In this document: positions 11,801 through 24,289 of the stretch, piece by piece
Layout: every line of letters starts with the position of its first letter
Position numbering within the stretch: position 1 is the first letter of the stretch
Assembly: GCA_963691705.1 (NCBI GenBank)
Contig: OY829539.1
Coordinates: 2,854,501 to 2,918,500 of the forward strand
Length of the DNA stretch: 64,000 nt
Reading direction: 5' to 3'
From: Viola odorata
Taxonomy: Eukaryota > Streptophyta > Magnoliopsida > Malpighiales > Violaceae
Translations under genes and position numbers: made by a program
Notes under the pieces: model-generated
What the model saw: the letters and a program-made list of their open reading frames with translations, nothing else
The model's database searches: none
What the model was told of the DNA's origin: nothing

Positions 11801-11816
11801 CAATTTAACTTGTCCA

Positions 11817-14800
11817 CTAATCCACTCATAATTATAAAGTGCAATCAGAGAAACAACATGAAGGCCTCGAAAAAGGACACCACACTAAATCAAGATTGAT
11901 TGATGGTAATAGGCACAACACCACTCAATTTTTCATCTTCAACCTAGGCCTCGAAAAAGGACACCACACTAAATCAAGATTGAATGATGGTAATAGGCAC
12001 AACACCGCTCAATTTTTCATCTTCAATTTTTCATATTAAAACAAATTAAAGATTTATTATATAGTTTAGTATTAGTCACTTCGAATTAAAACAAATAAAA
12101 GATTTATTATATAGTTTAGTATTAGTCACTACGAATAATTTTAAACATTGAATCTAATTATTAATTTTTAAAATATTAATTAATCACATAAGCTTTAAGC
12201 AACCAATTTGGCTCTCTTCTTTTAACATTTGACCATCAAATCAAACATTTAATCAAATTATTAATTTTAAAATATTAATTAATCACATACCTTGATATTC
12301 ATAAAAACATTATTGAGCTTTAAGCAACCAATTTCATTCTCCTCTTTTAACATTTGGCACCATCAAACCATTTGTCGCTTTTTTTTTATTTGTAGACATA
12401 TTTTCCTACAATTGAAATGTATTTAAAACATGAATTTGCAAGTAAGTGGCAATTTAAGTAATTTATTGAATAGTGGATGAAATTGTATAAATATACATAT
12501 ATGGATCGAATTGAGTTTTAATCTTTAAAGAAAAATTCATTAGTAGTTTTTTTTTAAGTAATTTACTTAATCTTGGTATCCTCCTAAATTCTGGAAAAAA
12601 GTTTACAAAACTTTTAAGTGTCCTCTTCCTCCTTGATTAGTATTCATCTTCCTAGATTATAATCAAGCTTACGACAATATGCTCATGGGATCTATTAAAT
12701 GAAGACTCACACCATTGAAGCTAAAAGCAGCAGGAATGATGAAACCAGAAGCATGATGGTGCATAACCATAATAAGCTTAACTAATCCACTCATAATTAT
12801 AAAGTGCAATGAGAGAAACAACATGAAGGCCTTGAAAAAGGACACCACACTAAATCAAGATTGATTGATGGTAACAAGCACAACACCGCTTAATTTTTCA
12901 TCTTCAACTTACTGGTTTAAATATCAATCAGAAAAAGATAATGATGATGGTTCAAACAATTTCGACAATCTCCTGCATATTAAAACAAATAAAAAATTTA
13001 TTATATAGTTTTGTATTAGTCACTTCGAATTAAAAACAAATAAAAGATTTATTATATAGTTTAGTATTAGTCACTCCGAATAATTTTAAACATTGAATCT
13101 AATTATTAATTTTTAAAATATTAATTAATCACATAAGCTTTAAGCAACCAATTTGGCTCTCTTCTTTTAACATTTGACCATCAAATCAAACATTTAATCA
13201 AATTATTAATTTTACAATATTAATTAATCACATACCTTGATATTCATAAAAAAATGATTGAGCTTTAAGCAATCAATTTCGTTCTCTTCTTTTAACATTT
13301 GGCACCATCAAAGCATTTGTCGCTTTTTTTTTATTTGTAGACATATTTTCCTACAATTGAAATATATTTAAAACATGAATTTGCAAGTAAGTGGTAATTT
13401 AAGTAATTTATTGAATAGTGTATGAAAGTGTATAAATATACATATATGGATCGAATTGAGTTTTAATCTTTAAAGAAAAATTCATTAGTAGTTTTTTTTA
13501 AAGTAATTTACTTAATCTTAGTATCCTCCTAAATTCTGGAAAAAAGTTTACATATCTTTTAATTGTCCTCTTCCTCCTTGATTAGTATTCATCTTCCTAG
13601 ATTATAATCAAGCTTACGACAATATGCTCATGGGATCTATTAAATGAAGACTCACACCATTAAAGCTAAAAGCAGCAAGCATGATGAAACCAGAAGCATG
13701 ATGGTGCATAACCATAATAAGCTTAACTAATCCACTCATAATTATAAAGTGCAATGAGAGAAACAACATGAAGGCCTCGAAAAAGGACACCACACTAAAT
13801 CAAGATTGATTGAATGTAACAGGCACAACACCGCTCAATTTTTCATTTTCAACCTACTGGTTTAAATATCAATCAGAAAAAGATAATGATGATGATTCAA
13901 ACAATTTCGACAATCTCCTGCATATTAAAACAAATAAAAAATTTATTATATAGTTTTGTATTAGTCACTTCGAATTAAAAACAAATAAAAGATTTATTAT
14001 ATAGTTTAGTATTAGTCACTCCGAATAATTTTAAACATTGAATCTAATTATTAATTTTTAAAATATTAATTAATCACATAAGCTTTAAGCAACCAATTTG
14101 GCTCTCTTCTTTTAACATTTGACCATCAAATCAAACATTTAATCAAATTATTAATTTTACAATATTAATTAATCACATACCTTGATATTCATAAAAAAAT
14201 GATTGAGCTTTAAGCAATCAATTTCGTTCTCTTCTTTTAACATTTGGCACCATCAAAGCATTTGTCGCTTTTTTTTTATTTGTAGACATATTTTCCTACA
14301 ATTGAAATATATTTAAAACATGAATTTGCAAGTAAGTGGTAATTTAAGTAATTTATTGAATAGTGTATGAAAGTGTATAAATATACATATATGGATCGAA
14401 TTGAGTTTTAATCTTTAAAGAAAAATTCATTAGTAGTTTTTTTTAAAGTAATTTACTTAATCTTAGTATCCTCCTAAATTCTGGAAAAAAGTTTACATAT
14501 CTTTTAAGTGTCCTCTTCCTCCTTGATTAGTATTCATCTTCCTAGATTATAATCAAGCTTACGACAATATGCTCATGGGATCTATTAAATGAAGACTCAC
14601 ACCATTAAAGCTAAAAGCAGCAAGCATGATGAAACCAGAAGCATGATGGTGCATAACCATAATAAGCTTAACTAATCCACTCATAATTATAAAGTGCAAT
14701 GAGAGAAACAACATGAAGGCCTCGAAAAAGGACACCACACTAAATCAAGATTGATTGAATGTAACAGACACAACACCGCTCAATTTTTCATTTTCAACCT

Positions 14801-15800
14801 ACTGGTTTAAATATCAATCAGAAAAAGATAATGATGATGATTCAAACAATTTCGACAATCTCCTGCATATTAAAACAAATAAAAAATTTATTATATAGTT
14901 TTGTATTAGTCACTTCGAATTAAAAACAAATAAAAGATTTATTATATAGTTTAGTATTAGTCACTCCGAATAATTTTAAACATTGAATCTAATTATTAAT
15001 TTTTAAAATATTAATTAATCACATAAGCTTTAAGCAACCAATTTGGCTCTCTTCTTTTAACATTTGACCATCAAATCAAACATTTAATCAAATTATTAAG
15101 TTTACAATATTAATTAATCACATACCTTGATATTCATAAAAAAATGATTGAGCTTTAAGCAATCAATTTCATTCTCTTCTTTTAACATTTGGCACCATCA
15201 AAGCATTTGTCGCTTTTTTTTTATTTGTAGACATATTTTCCTACAATTGAAATATATTTAAAACATGAATTTGCAAGTAAGTGGTAATTTAAGTAATTTA
15301 TTGAATAGTGTATGAAAGTGTATAAATATACATATATGGATCGAATTGAGTTTTAATCTTTAAAGAAAAATTCATTAGTAGTTTTTTTTAAAGTAATTTA
15401 CTTAATCTTAGTATCCTCCTAAATTCTGGAAAAAAGTTTACATATCTTTTAAGTGTCCTCTTCCTCCTTGATTAGTATTCATCTTCCTAGATTATAATCA
15501 AGCTTACGACAATATGCTCATGGGATCTATTAAATGAAGACTCACACCATTGAAGCTAAAAGCAGCAGGAATGATGAAACCAAAAGCATGATGGTGCATA
15601 ACCATAATAAGCTTAACTAATCCACTCATAATTATAAAGTGCAATGAGAGAAACAACATCAAGGCCTCGAAAAAGGACACCACACTAAATCAAGATTGAT
15701 TGATGGTAACAGGTACAACACCGCTCAATTTTTCATCTTCATCCTACTGGTTTAAATATCAATCAGAAAAAGATAATGATGATGGTTCAAACAATTTCGA
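11817..15800. repeat. 945-bp tandem repeat, four copies plus a partial
   Basis: TCCACTCATAATTATAAAG occurs at 11821, 12786, 13731, 14676 and 15621. Spacings are 965, 945, 945 and 945 bp. Copies two to four are nearly identical. The first unit is longer because a stretch around CTCGAAAAAGGACACCACAC is duplicated inside it and other parts are rearranged. The last copy ends near 15800. Units are A/T-rich with no coding potential. The low divergence points to recent amplification or gene conversion inside the Helitron. Confidence 0.95.
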
Positions 15801-16540
15801 CAATCATAAATACATACACATATGGATCAAACTAATTAAATATAAAATTCATACCACAATCAATACATTGGAGTTAAATATAAATATACAAAATCGAAGG
15901 CTAAGGGCGATACCAGAAAAACCACGCTCACTGCGAAAATAAATTTTGTGGTGATGGTTAGAAATAGATTACTGCGATGTTGAAGATCCAATTGCAGGAC
16001 AAAGACAACCTCCTCATTCGAGCAAGTTCCCTTCTTTGTTTTTTCGATTTCTTGTTCGAGCTACTTCCCTTCTTCGTTTTTCCGAGTTCTTGGTTAATCG
16101 GTCTGCTGTTAAAAGGGTTTCTTCCAAACTTGATAATAATCGGTTCTTTATTGACTTTAGAAGCTTTTGCTCTGCTGTTGCGTACCCATTAGATGCAGCT
16201 TGGAAGTTTTTTTTTATACATAATTTTCCCATTCTGGGTTTTTCTCCTTTGCTTGTTTCAATTGTCCCTTCTCAAAATTTCTCATGTTTTGTAATTTTGT
16301 TGGCAATGCTTTGTAGTTTAGGGTTTAGTAGGTAGGTTAATTAATTAAATAAGTAATTGAGTAATAGATTTATTCAATTTTAATAGGTAGGTTAATTAAT
16401 CAAATAAGTGATTGAATAATAGATTTATTCAATTTTAATAGGTAGGTAATTATAAAAATTAAAAGTCTATTACACCCTTAAGTTTTTTAATAATATAAGG
16501 CTATAATAGTAATTTAAAGAAATAAGTCCCTTCGTGCTTT
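15801..16540. other. Helitron 5' region, unassigned
   Basis: This is unique sequence between the 945-bp array and the Helitron 5' terminus. An open frame at 16036-16335 (plus) contains Phe/Ser/Arg-rich sequence without a family match and could be a captured exon. Nothing further is supportable. Confidence 0.4.
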
Positions 16541-17423
16541 TTATATAGTATAGATAATATGAACCTTTGATTATTTTTTTAATGAATTATTGGTTTTCTT
16601 TTGATACTCTCCATAGTAAATGTTGATGTATTTATAATATTAGTAATGTTTTAATAATTTCAAACAAATATTTTTAAAAACAAAAAAACAAAACCGAATT
16701 GAAAATTTAAGAAAATGTCTAGAACAAAATAGTAATAAAATTAGTTTAAGGAAAAAATTGGTAAAAGAAAACTGCAATAGTCAACAAAAGTATAGGAAAC
16801 TGCAATAGTGAAGAAAAGTATACAATTAAATAATTATGTGATGGTGATGGATGCAATTAAATAATTTTAATAATTTCAAGTAAATATTTTTTAAAAAAAC
16901 AAAAAACAAGACCGAATTGAAAATTCAAGAAAATGATACAAAAAATATAGTTTCCCGAAAAAGCCTGCGGCAGTCAAGAAAGTACACTTTATGGTCCAAG
17001 GTTATATTGTTTATGGTACAATAATATTGTTTGTGCCAAATTTGAATTTTTTCCTCGTCAACTATATACCGAATATAGTTAATTGATTGGTAATAAAATT
17101 ATTGTTTGTGATGGATGCAATTAAGTTGTAATTTGGCCTACGAAACTGCAGTAGTAAAGAAAATTATATAATTAAATAATTATGTGATGGATAGGGGTAG
17201 GGGTGAGCACGGTCTGAAAAATCCGGATCCGATCCGATCCGAAATAGTCGAATTGCAATTAAATTAGGAAATATTCGAAGAGTTCGAATTACCGTGAACA
17301 AAATTCGATCTGAATTGTCAATAACGTATAGGAAATTGCGGTAGTCAAGAAAAGTATATAATTAAATAAGTATGTGATGGTGATGGATGGATGGAATGTA
17401 AGGGCGGGTGGTGAGTTGGTGTC

Positions 17424-17431
17424 TATATAAA
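17424..17431 (+). promoter_or_regulatory. TATA box of the left dioxygenase gene
   Basis: TATATAAA lies 130 bp upstream of the chosen ATG (17561), inside a segment duplicated at all four ends of the inverted repeat. The open frame extends upstream of this box to 17408, but that ATG would precede the promoter, so 17561 is the better start. Confidence 0.7.
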
Positions 17432-17560
17432 TGGCAACCCGGAAGCCTAGAGCTGCAGGGTCCAGCAGTTGAGCAAATAGCAAGACAGTATAATTCTATT
17501 TCCTTATATATTTTTCTCTTGAGGTACCGGCCGGCATCGGTTATAATCGAAGAATCGGAC

Positions 17561-18856
17561 ATGGCTCCAGCTACGGCGGTTGCATCAAACAACGAGGAAC
17601 GTCTTCCGTACATTCTATACAGGTCGAGGACCAAGAAGAGCACTGGTCCTGCAAGTGTGGTGGAGGGGCCGGTTCCTTTCATCGATCTAGAGGGCCTAAA
17701 CGACCAACAACGCCGCTCTTCTACCATCAACCAGATTGGTGAAGCATGTGCAAATTACGGTTTCTTCGGGGTAAGTATACGTAATTAAACAGTTAGGGGA
17801 ATAATCGGCCGTCGATGGATCTCATGCGTGCCTAACTTATAACTAATAAATATAGGTGAAGAATCATGGAGTTCCCGAGACCAGCCGCACCAAGATGGTC
17901 CAAACAACAATAGATTTCTTCAATCTGCCAGAGGAAGAGAAATTGCAATACACCGCCACCAACGGGCAAAGGAAGAAATTCGAACTGGTTGTCGGTAATC
18001 ATTTCCATGGGAGCACCAAGCAGGCAGACAAGTCCTGGAGGGAAGTGGTGAAATTTCCGTTTGAAGATAACATGGAGGAGTACCCAAAAAATCCTCCCTC
18101 ATTCAAGTAATTATTGATTACGTGCAAGCTGTATCGCGTGCATGTCGTATATATTTTAATTAATTCATTGCATAAGCCATAAGTTGATCGATTATTAACC
18201 AATTTCTGACTTATAAACGATGCAGAGTGGATGTAGCAGAATATTCGGCAAGCATGAGGGTCCTGGTGAAAATACTGTTGGAGGCCATATCAGAGAGCTT
18301 AGGCCTGGAGAAGGATTATATAGAGAAAACAATCAAGAACCACAGGCTCAGCGCGTCATTCAACCAGTATCCTGTGTGCCCAAACCCAGAGGAACACCTT
18401 GGGGCAATTCCTCATAGTGACCCCAGCGTCATCACTGTTGTTCAGCTTGATGATGTCCCTGGACTCCAGTTTGACTATGATGGCACCTGGCTCCCAGTCA
18501 ATCCCGTCCCAGATACCTTGCTTATTAACGTCGGCGATATACTTCAGGTACTTTCTTTTCCCTTCTCTCTTAGTTAGTTTCTTCTTTCTTTGAATTTGAT
18601 TTACAATTTGCGCATGTGAATGTGCTTATAGGTGATCACCAATGATCGATACAAGAGTACGTGCCATCGCGTAACTGCAAGCTCTGAGAAGAAGAGAATG
18701 TCCTTGGCATGCTTTTGTTTCCCATCCTCTGATGCTATTATCGGCCCAGCTGAGAAACTGGTAGATGCCGATCATCCACCACTCCACACCTATTTTCCTT
18801 TTGGTCAATTCCTGGGCAATATTATTAAAAGAGGAGAGCCTTCTAACTGTGCTTAA
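17561..18856 (+). CDS. 2-oxoglutarate/Fe(II)-dependent dioxygenase (DOXC class), left copy
   Basis: Four exons (17561-17770, 17856-18106, 18226-18547, 18632-18856) with GT-AG introns give 335 residues, a normal length for this family. These soluble enzymes oxidise small molecules, often specialised metabolites or hormones, using Fe(II), 2-oxoglutarate and O2. An N-terminal DIOX_N region (VPFIDLEGL, ACANYGFFGVKNHGV) precedes the catalytic jelly roll. HSDPSVITVVQLDDVPGLQ supplies His and Asp of the iron triad, STCHRV supplies the distal His, and RMSLACF gives the R-x-S co-substrate site, so the enzyme looks active. The translated protein is identical to the copy at 29616-30911. The substrate cannot be named; DMR6-like and flavanone-3-hydroxylase-like clades are possibilities. 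Confidence 0.92.
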
Positions 18857-19148
18857 TCGATTGCTATTCGTAATAGCTTCATTTTCTATATCCTAAATAA
18901 TTTGTCTACTAAATCAAACTTCCTATATCTATGCCAATTACATAAAGTTTTAGTTTATGAAAATCTTTATTTTCTATGTAATCCCCGCCATATATGGTGT
19001 TATTGGAAACAAACTTTTATTTATTATTTTCATCTTTCAGATTAATAATTAACGAAATGCTATGATTGTTTTGTAAGAGTACCTTTGCACCCTGTTTACC
19101 TCCATAACCTTTGTTTATGAGATGTAATTTGATAAAGTGTGAGATATG

Positions 19149-20632
19149 AGAAAAGGCACCCCGAGATCTCTATCGTTATTATTTTCATTTTAGTCAGTTT
19201 CATTTTTCGAATTTGGTTCAATTGGGTCCTAACCGTTAGCTCCGTTATCCACTCCAGATCTCGCCGTCTAAATCGATCCTAACGGCGTTAGACGACCGTT
19301 AAGTACAATTATTTTATTATTATTTTTGAAAAATAATATAATTAATTTTTTATTTTTTTATTTCATTATCTAATTAATTTTAAAAAAAATCAGAAAATAA
19401 TTTAAATTTTATTAAAAAATATAATTAATTTAAAAATTCAGAAAATAAATATAATTAATTAATTAAACTCAAAAAAACAATGTAATTAATTTAAAAATTC
19501 AGAAAAATAATATAATTTATTTTTTATTTTTTATTTTTTTATCTAATTAATTTTTAAAAAATTCATAAAATAATTTAAAAATTTTATTAAAAAATGTAAT
19601 TAATTTAAAAATTCAGAAAATAAATATAATTAATTAAATAAAGTCAAAAAAATAATGTAATTAATTTATAAAAAATAATGTAATTAATTTAAAATTTTAG
19701 AAAAATAATATAATTAATTTTTTAATTTTTAATTTTATTATCTCTTATTTCCTTTATTTTCACTTCTCCTCCTCTTTTCAAAAATATCTCAAAAATAGTT
19801 TTATTAATTATTTCAAAAAATAACATAAATTAAGATTTCTTTTTGCAGCATAGGAGAGATGATGAAGAGAGGGGGACGGTGTTGGGTTTGGTTGGCGATC
19901 TGGGCAGTGGAGCGTGGCAGGCGAGATGAGTGGCCATGTAAAAGTGGCTCATTTTTTTGTGTATGGACATGAAATAAAATTAATTACACTGTTTACATTA
20001 TTTACATTTGACTAGGGAAAGAAAGAAAGAAAAAAAGAAGAAATAAAAGAAAGAAAGAAATAGAAAGAAGAAAAGAAAAAATGAGGAGAAGTGAAAATAA
20101 ATGAAATAAGAGATAATAAAAGAAAAAAAAATAATTATATTATTTTTCTGAATTTTTAAATTAATTACATTATTTTTTATGAATTTGTCGATTAATTATA
20201 TTTTTTCTGAATTTTTAAATTAATTACATTACTTTTTATAAATTAATTATAATTTTTTCTAAATTTTTTAATTAATTATATTTTTTCTGAATTTTTAAAT
20301 TAATTACATTTTTTTATAAATTAATTACATTGTTTTCTGAATTTTTTAAAATAATTATATTATTTTCTGAAGTTTTAAAATTAATTAGAAATAAAACTGA
20401 TTTTTTAAAAATTAATTAGATAATAAAATAAAAAATTATTTATATTATTTTTCAGAAATAATAATAAAATAATGGTACTTAACGGTCGTCTAACGCCGTT
20501 AGGGTCGATTTAGACGGCGGGACCTAGGGTGGATAGCGGAGCTAACGGTTAGCACCCAATTGAACCAAATTCGAAAAGTGAAACTGACTAAAATAAAAAT
20601 AATAACGACAGAGACCCCGGAGTACCTTTTCC
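19149..20632. mobile_element. Foldback/MULE-like non-autonomous element with ~200-bp inverted ends
   Basis: The left end AAAAGGCACCCCGAGATCTC mirrors the right end GACCCCGGAGTACCTTTT. Complementarity continues for about 200 bp through CTAACGGCGTTAGACGACCG and TTAGCTCCG. The A/T-rich interior is itself roughly inverted (ATTTAAAAATTCAGAAAAT on the left, TTTTCTGAATTTTTAAAT on the right), leaving a unique centre near 19830-20000. Flanks TGTGAGATATG and TGTGAGATGGG look like a diverged target duplication of about 8-11 bp. The right arm of the large repeat has the uninterrupted site. No transposase ORF is present. Confidence 0.88.
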
Positions 20633-20924
20633 TGTGAGATGGGATTGAATTTTGAGGGAAGGAAAAATAAACACGTGCTTAAATCTATTTTACTAGCTTT
20701 CAATAAAATAAAATAAAGATATTTTATGTTAAAATACCAAGAAATGGTCGGTGTGAGTAGTTTAATAATCTCGCTTCTCAAATAAATGGATGTTAGCTCA
20801 ATCCTTGTGAATTTAAAAACTACTCATAAAAAATATTTTACCTCTTAATGAACCGAAACAATAACAACTAGTATAAAACGAAATTTAAGATGTAACTGAT
20901 TAATTACTAGTTCTACATGAGAGG

Positions 20925-21037
20925 AAATAGAATTATACTTGTCTTGCTATTTGCTCAACAACTCAACCCTGCTGCTCTAGGCTTTCGGGTTGCCATTATA
21001 GACACCAACTCACCACCCGCCGCTATGTTACATCCCA
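20925..21037 (-). repeat. Inverted copy of the dioxygenase promoter, left arm inner end
   Basis: Read on the minus strand, this matches the promoter and 5' leader of the dioxygenase at 17400-17520 (GGGTGGTGAGTTGGTGTCTAT, CAAATAGCAAGACA). The TATA box is reduced: the segment reads TCTATAATGG where the gene has TCTATATAAATGG. No dioxygenase coding sequence follows it. It is probably the remnant of a lost, oppositely oriented paralogue. Confidence 0.82.
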
Positions 21038-21158
21038 TCCATCCATCACAGAATTATTTAATTATATTCTGTTGTATATGTCTGACAGAAACTTCAAATC
21101 TTTCTTACTATCCAGACATAAACAGTCTACTTTGACCTTAGACCGCGTAAACAATATA

Positions 21159-21391
21159 CTCCCTCCAATTTTATTTAACTGATGCTTTGACTTTAGATAT
21201 TCATATTTAGGATGTCGGATAATTTACTATTTGGTCTAAAAAAAAATCGTATTTTTTTTCGAACGTATATTAATCCTTAATGTACGTCTGAGAAAAAGTT
21301 CGGGGTAAAATTGTCTCAAATAATAAGTCATCCGGCCTCTTTAATATGCGTGCTCAAAATCAAAATGTTGGTTAAATAAAATTAAAGGGAG
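21159..21391. mobile_element. Stowaway-like MITE, 233 bp
   Basis: CTCCCTCCAATTTTATTTAAC at the left and GTTAAATAAAATTAAAGGGAG at the right are terminal inverted repeats, each flanked by TA (21157-21158 and 21392-21393). This is the standard Tc1/mariner Stowaway structure. There is no coding capacity. Confidence 0.88.
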
Positions 21392-24226
21392 TACTTTTCA
21401 TGACTGCCGCACGTTTTCTCTCCCCTTTAATTTGTTCCCGTACATGGCAGATGCTTATTTAAGCAGAAATTGTGTAATGTTAGGATGCAGTGTTTTGATT
21501 AGTAAATTTGTTCTTGTGCTTGGATTCATTGTATGTGTTCTGATTAGGGGCTGCTTTTATTTTTGGTTAAATGCTCGAGGGCGAGCATTAGGCAGTATGG
21601 AGGAACTTGATAGTGTGTTTTGTGCATGTTTGTCTCTTCGTTCTTAGTCCAATTTTGAGCAAGATACTGCTAAATTGTCCATGTTTCTATCCTTTTTGCA
21701 GATCTGAACTAGAGAAGAGAAAGATGCAGAAATATACGCTTCTTGGATGGATCTGTACTGGAACATTAAGCGTCGAGGTCTAGCTGCTGATCGTCTAGAC
21801 CTAGCTGCCGAGCATCTGCAGATGCTTACAATTCTGACGCACAAAAGGAAATTTCCGAAGAAGATCTCCAGCGGATTCTGCCTTTCATTTCTGCGATCCT
21901 TCATTCAAGTGGAAGATTTATTTCCATTTTATTTAATTTCCTTAGATTTAGGATTTTCCCTTTTTATATTTCCTATTTTTAGAATTTTCCTATTTTATAA
22001 TTTCCTTATAAGACTCTAGGATTTTACGGTTTTTGTGAGCTTTTTCCCACCAGACTTTCTTCCACTTTGGGAGAAGAGTTTTCCCTACTTCCGCCTCCGG
22101 CGTCCCCATTCCCACTTTGTAATAAACCGCAGCTTTAGCTCCGGCCGATAATATTCAAGATTTTTTATCATCCTCTTTTTTTTTAATTATGCAATTTAAT
22201 TTCATTATTTGTTTTACTATTAGCATGAGTGGCTAAGCTCTCTATTCTTAGCAAAGGTAATTCGAAGGTTACTTTGGATAGTTAAGAGGTCAAATCGGAC
22301 TTAATAAACTCCATGTTTGTATTTGCTTGCTTATCATTATCTTGTCAATTTATCTAGGATTAATTAGAAGTCTGGCCAACTATTAATTAAACCTAAGTAA
22401 TTACAGTCGTCTTTGTAGTTATAACTAACGTGAGGCTACAGAGTAGAGTAGACAACTAGTTTAGAGTCATCACGTCGAACTGGTCCAATCTGACTAGGGC
22501 AAGCAACCAACTAGGGTAGTGCCTCGAACGTATTGAGTGTCTCGCCCTAGGTGTGTCTTTCCTCTCCTTAATGGGCCTCTGAGTACTGTCTCCATAAACG
22601 TACCTTGGAGGACGGTAGAGCATTAAGGTTATCCCATAAATGTACCTTGGGTAGCTTCTCGTACGAAGGAGAGCAAGGGGCCTAAACGTACCTTGTCCCT
22701 ATAGCACGCCTATGAACCAGGAGTGGAATACCACTAAACCAATGACTGACTAGGCCTAGATGCAACCGGAGATGAACCTTTGCTAGGAACCTTTCCCATT
22801 TGATTCTATATCTTCATTTACTCTGCTTTATTTAGTTTTATTTAATCAACAACTCTCTCAAAACCCCCCTTGTATTATTGTTTCGGTTTATTTTGTCTCT
22901 GTCATATATTGAAGTGAGTGTCTACCCTTAGTCTTTGTGTTCGATCCTGTTACCACTATATGCAATTTTATTGTCCATTAGACAACATGTTTTATTATTA
23001 TTTTTGACGACTTCAACAACCGGTTCACGATCACCAACTTTTTTTTTCTTTTTTCTTTTCCTTTATAAACAAATATTTGAGAAAATATCTATTTGATATC
23101 TAAATTATTTTTCCAGTATAAAATTTTCTCCTAATTTTTTATCCTTAATAATTTGACAACCAACTTTTATTCTGTTACACATTGATGATAAAGTACCAGC
23201 AGAGACTCAGTTTTGAAGAATATTTTATTTTAATCAGTCCCAAATGTTTTTTTTTATTGGTCCCAAATATTTTAGCCATTAGTTCAATATAGTCTCAACC
23301 GTAAAAAAAACGTTAACGAAGACAAACTATGTTAAATTTTATTATTTTAATAATTTTTTCTAATAATCTGGTCTCACACATCAGAAAATATTTTAAAAGA
23401 ATATAGGAATTAAGAAACATACAATAGAATAGGAAAAAATATAGAAAAAATATAATAAAATAGGAAAAATATTTAAAAAAATTAAGAAAAATCTAATAAA
23501 ATAGGAAACATATTTTTAAAAAATATAATAATTTAAGAAAAATATAATAAGATAAGAAAAATATTTTAAAAAATATAGGAGAAATCTAATAAAATACGAA
23601 AAATATTTTCTAAAAAAATAAAAAAATAAAAAAATAGGAAACATATTTTAAAAATTAGAAAAATATGAAGAATATGCAATAGTGAAGAATAGGGTTTGTG
23701 TATTTCATTCTTCCAAGAATTTGTACGATAAATTGAGATGTTTGAGAAATTAAAAGATAATTTGAAAAGATTTGAGATTGTGTTGAGAAACTGAAATTTA
23801 GTGGGTTCTATATATTTTGCTCTTGGAAATATATTTTTAAAAAATATAGAAAATTATTAGATTTTTCTTAATTTTTCTATATTATTAGATTTTTCTTATT
23901 TTCCTATATTTGTTAAAAATATTTTTACTATGTTATTAGTTTTTTATTAATTTTCTATTTTAAAAAAGAAATTGGATATGAAATAGACTTTTTTTAAATA
24001 ATAATTGTTTAACAAGAAAAAGAAAAAAAAAGTGATTGATCCAAAAAATAAATTATAATAAATATATAATATATCATATCAAGAGAATTTAATAAAAAAA
24101 TTGAGAAAATATGAGGTGAAAATAAAATCTCATTTAACCTAAATATAAAATAAAATGAAGTAAAAGTGAAGAGCTCTCTCCTACGGAGTCAACAAATTAC
24201 ACAAACCGTCAAATCCTCCGCTAGTA
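21392..24226. other. Spacer with probable decayed retroelement sequence
   Basis: No gene is supportable. Frames at 21432-21647 and 21747-22019 have no recognisable motif. Sequence at 22.2-23.0 kb (repeated AACGTACCTTG phrases and a TTGTATTATTG/GTCTCTGTC stretch) resembles LTR or leader sequence of a plant LTR retrotransposon, but I found no matching ends. From 23.3 to 24.1 kb the DNA is very A/T-rich with recurring AAAATAGGAAAAATAT phrases. Confidence 0.4.
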
Positions 24227-24289
24227 TTGCTCCTGCTCGTTCTTGTTGTTGCAATCAAACAAACCGAGAACAGTCGACCCTTGCACACA

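Larger units (their letters stand above)
10783..16554 (-). mobile_element. Truncated Helitron (minus orientation) with internal tandem repeats
   Basis: On the minus strand the element begins at 16554 with TCTATACTATATAAAAAG, matching the plant Helitron 5' consensus (TC followed by an A/T-rich TA-containing start), and it is preceded by A as expected for A^T insertion. Helitron helicase-type coding sequence lies at 10870-11500, also minus. No CTRR end with hairpin was found near 10783, where Tat retroelement sequence takes over, so the 3' part (most of Rep/helicase) is missing. Most of its length is a 945-bp tandem repeat. The assignment rests on the 5' end plus the coding fragment. Confidence 0.72.
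16555..21037 (+). repeat. Left arm of a large inverted repeat
   Basis: From the base after the Helitron end, the sequence is the reverse complement of 28.95-32.89 kb. In the core 17289-18856, every mirrored landmark pair sums to 48472, so there are no indels over ~1.57 kb. I saw only single-base differences (for example in the promoter near 17410 and in intron 2 near 18150). The arm is interrupted by a foldback element (19149-20632) absent from the other arm. It lacks ~965 bp present in the right arm. Homology ends near 21037. Confidence 0.93.

Noticed and set aside
16036..16335. 99-residue plus-strand frame in the Helitron
   Set aside because: No recognisable domain, so not reported as a gene; mentioned only as a possible captured exon.
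17408..17560. In-frame upstream extension of the dioxygenase (start at 17408)
   Set aside because: The upstream ATG precedes the TATA box at 17424, and the N-terminal extension does not resemble the family. The ATG at 17561 gives a normal 335-residue protein.
22200..23040. Candidate LTR retrotransposon end
   Set aside because: The phrasing resembles LTR/leader sequence, but I found no TG...CA ends, target duplication or primer-binding site.
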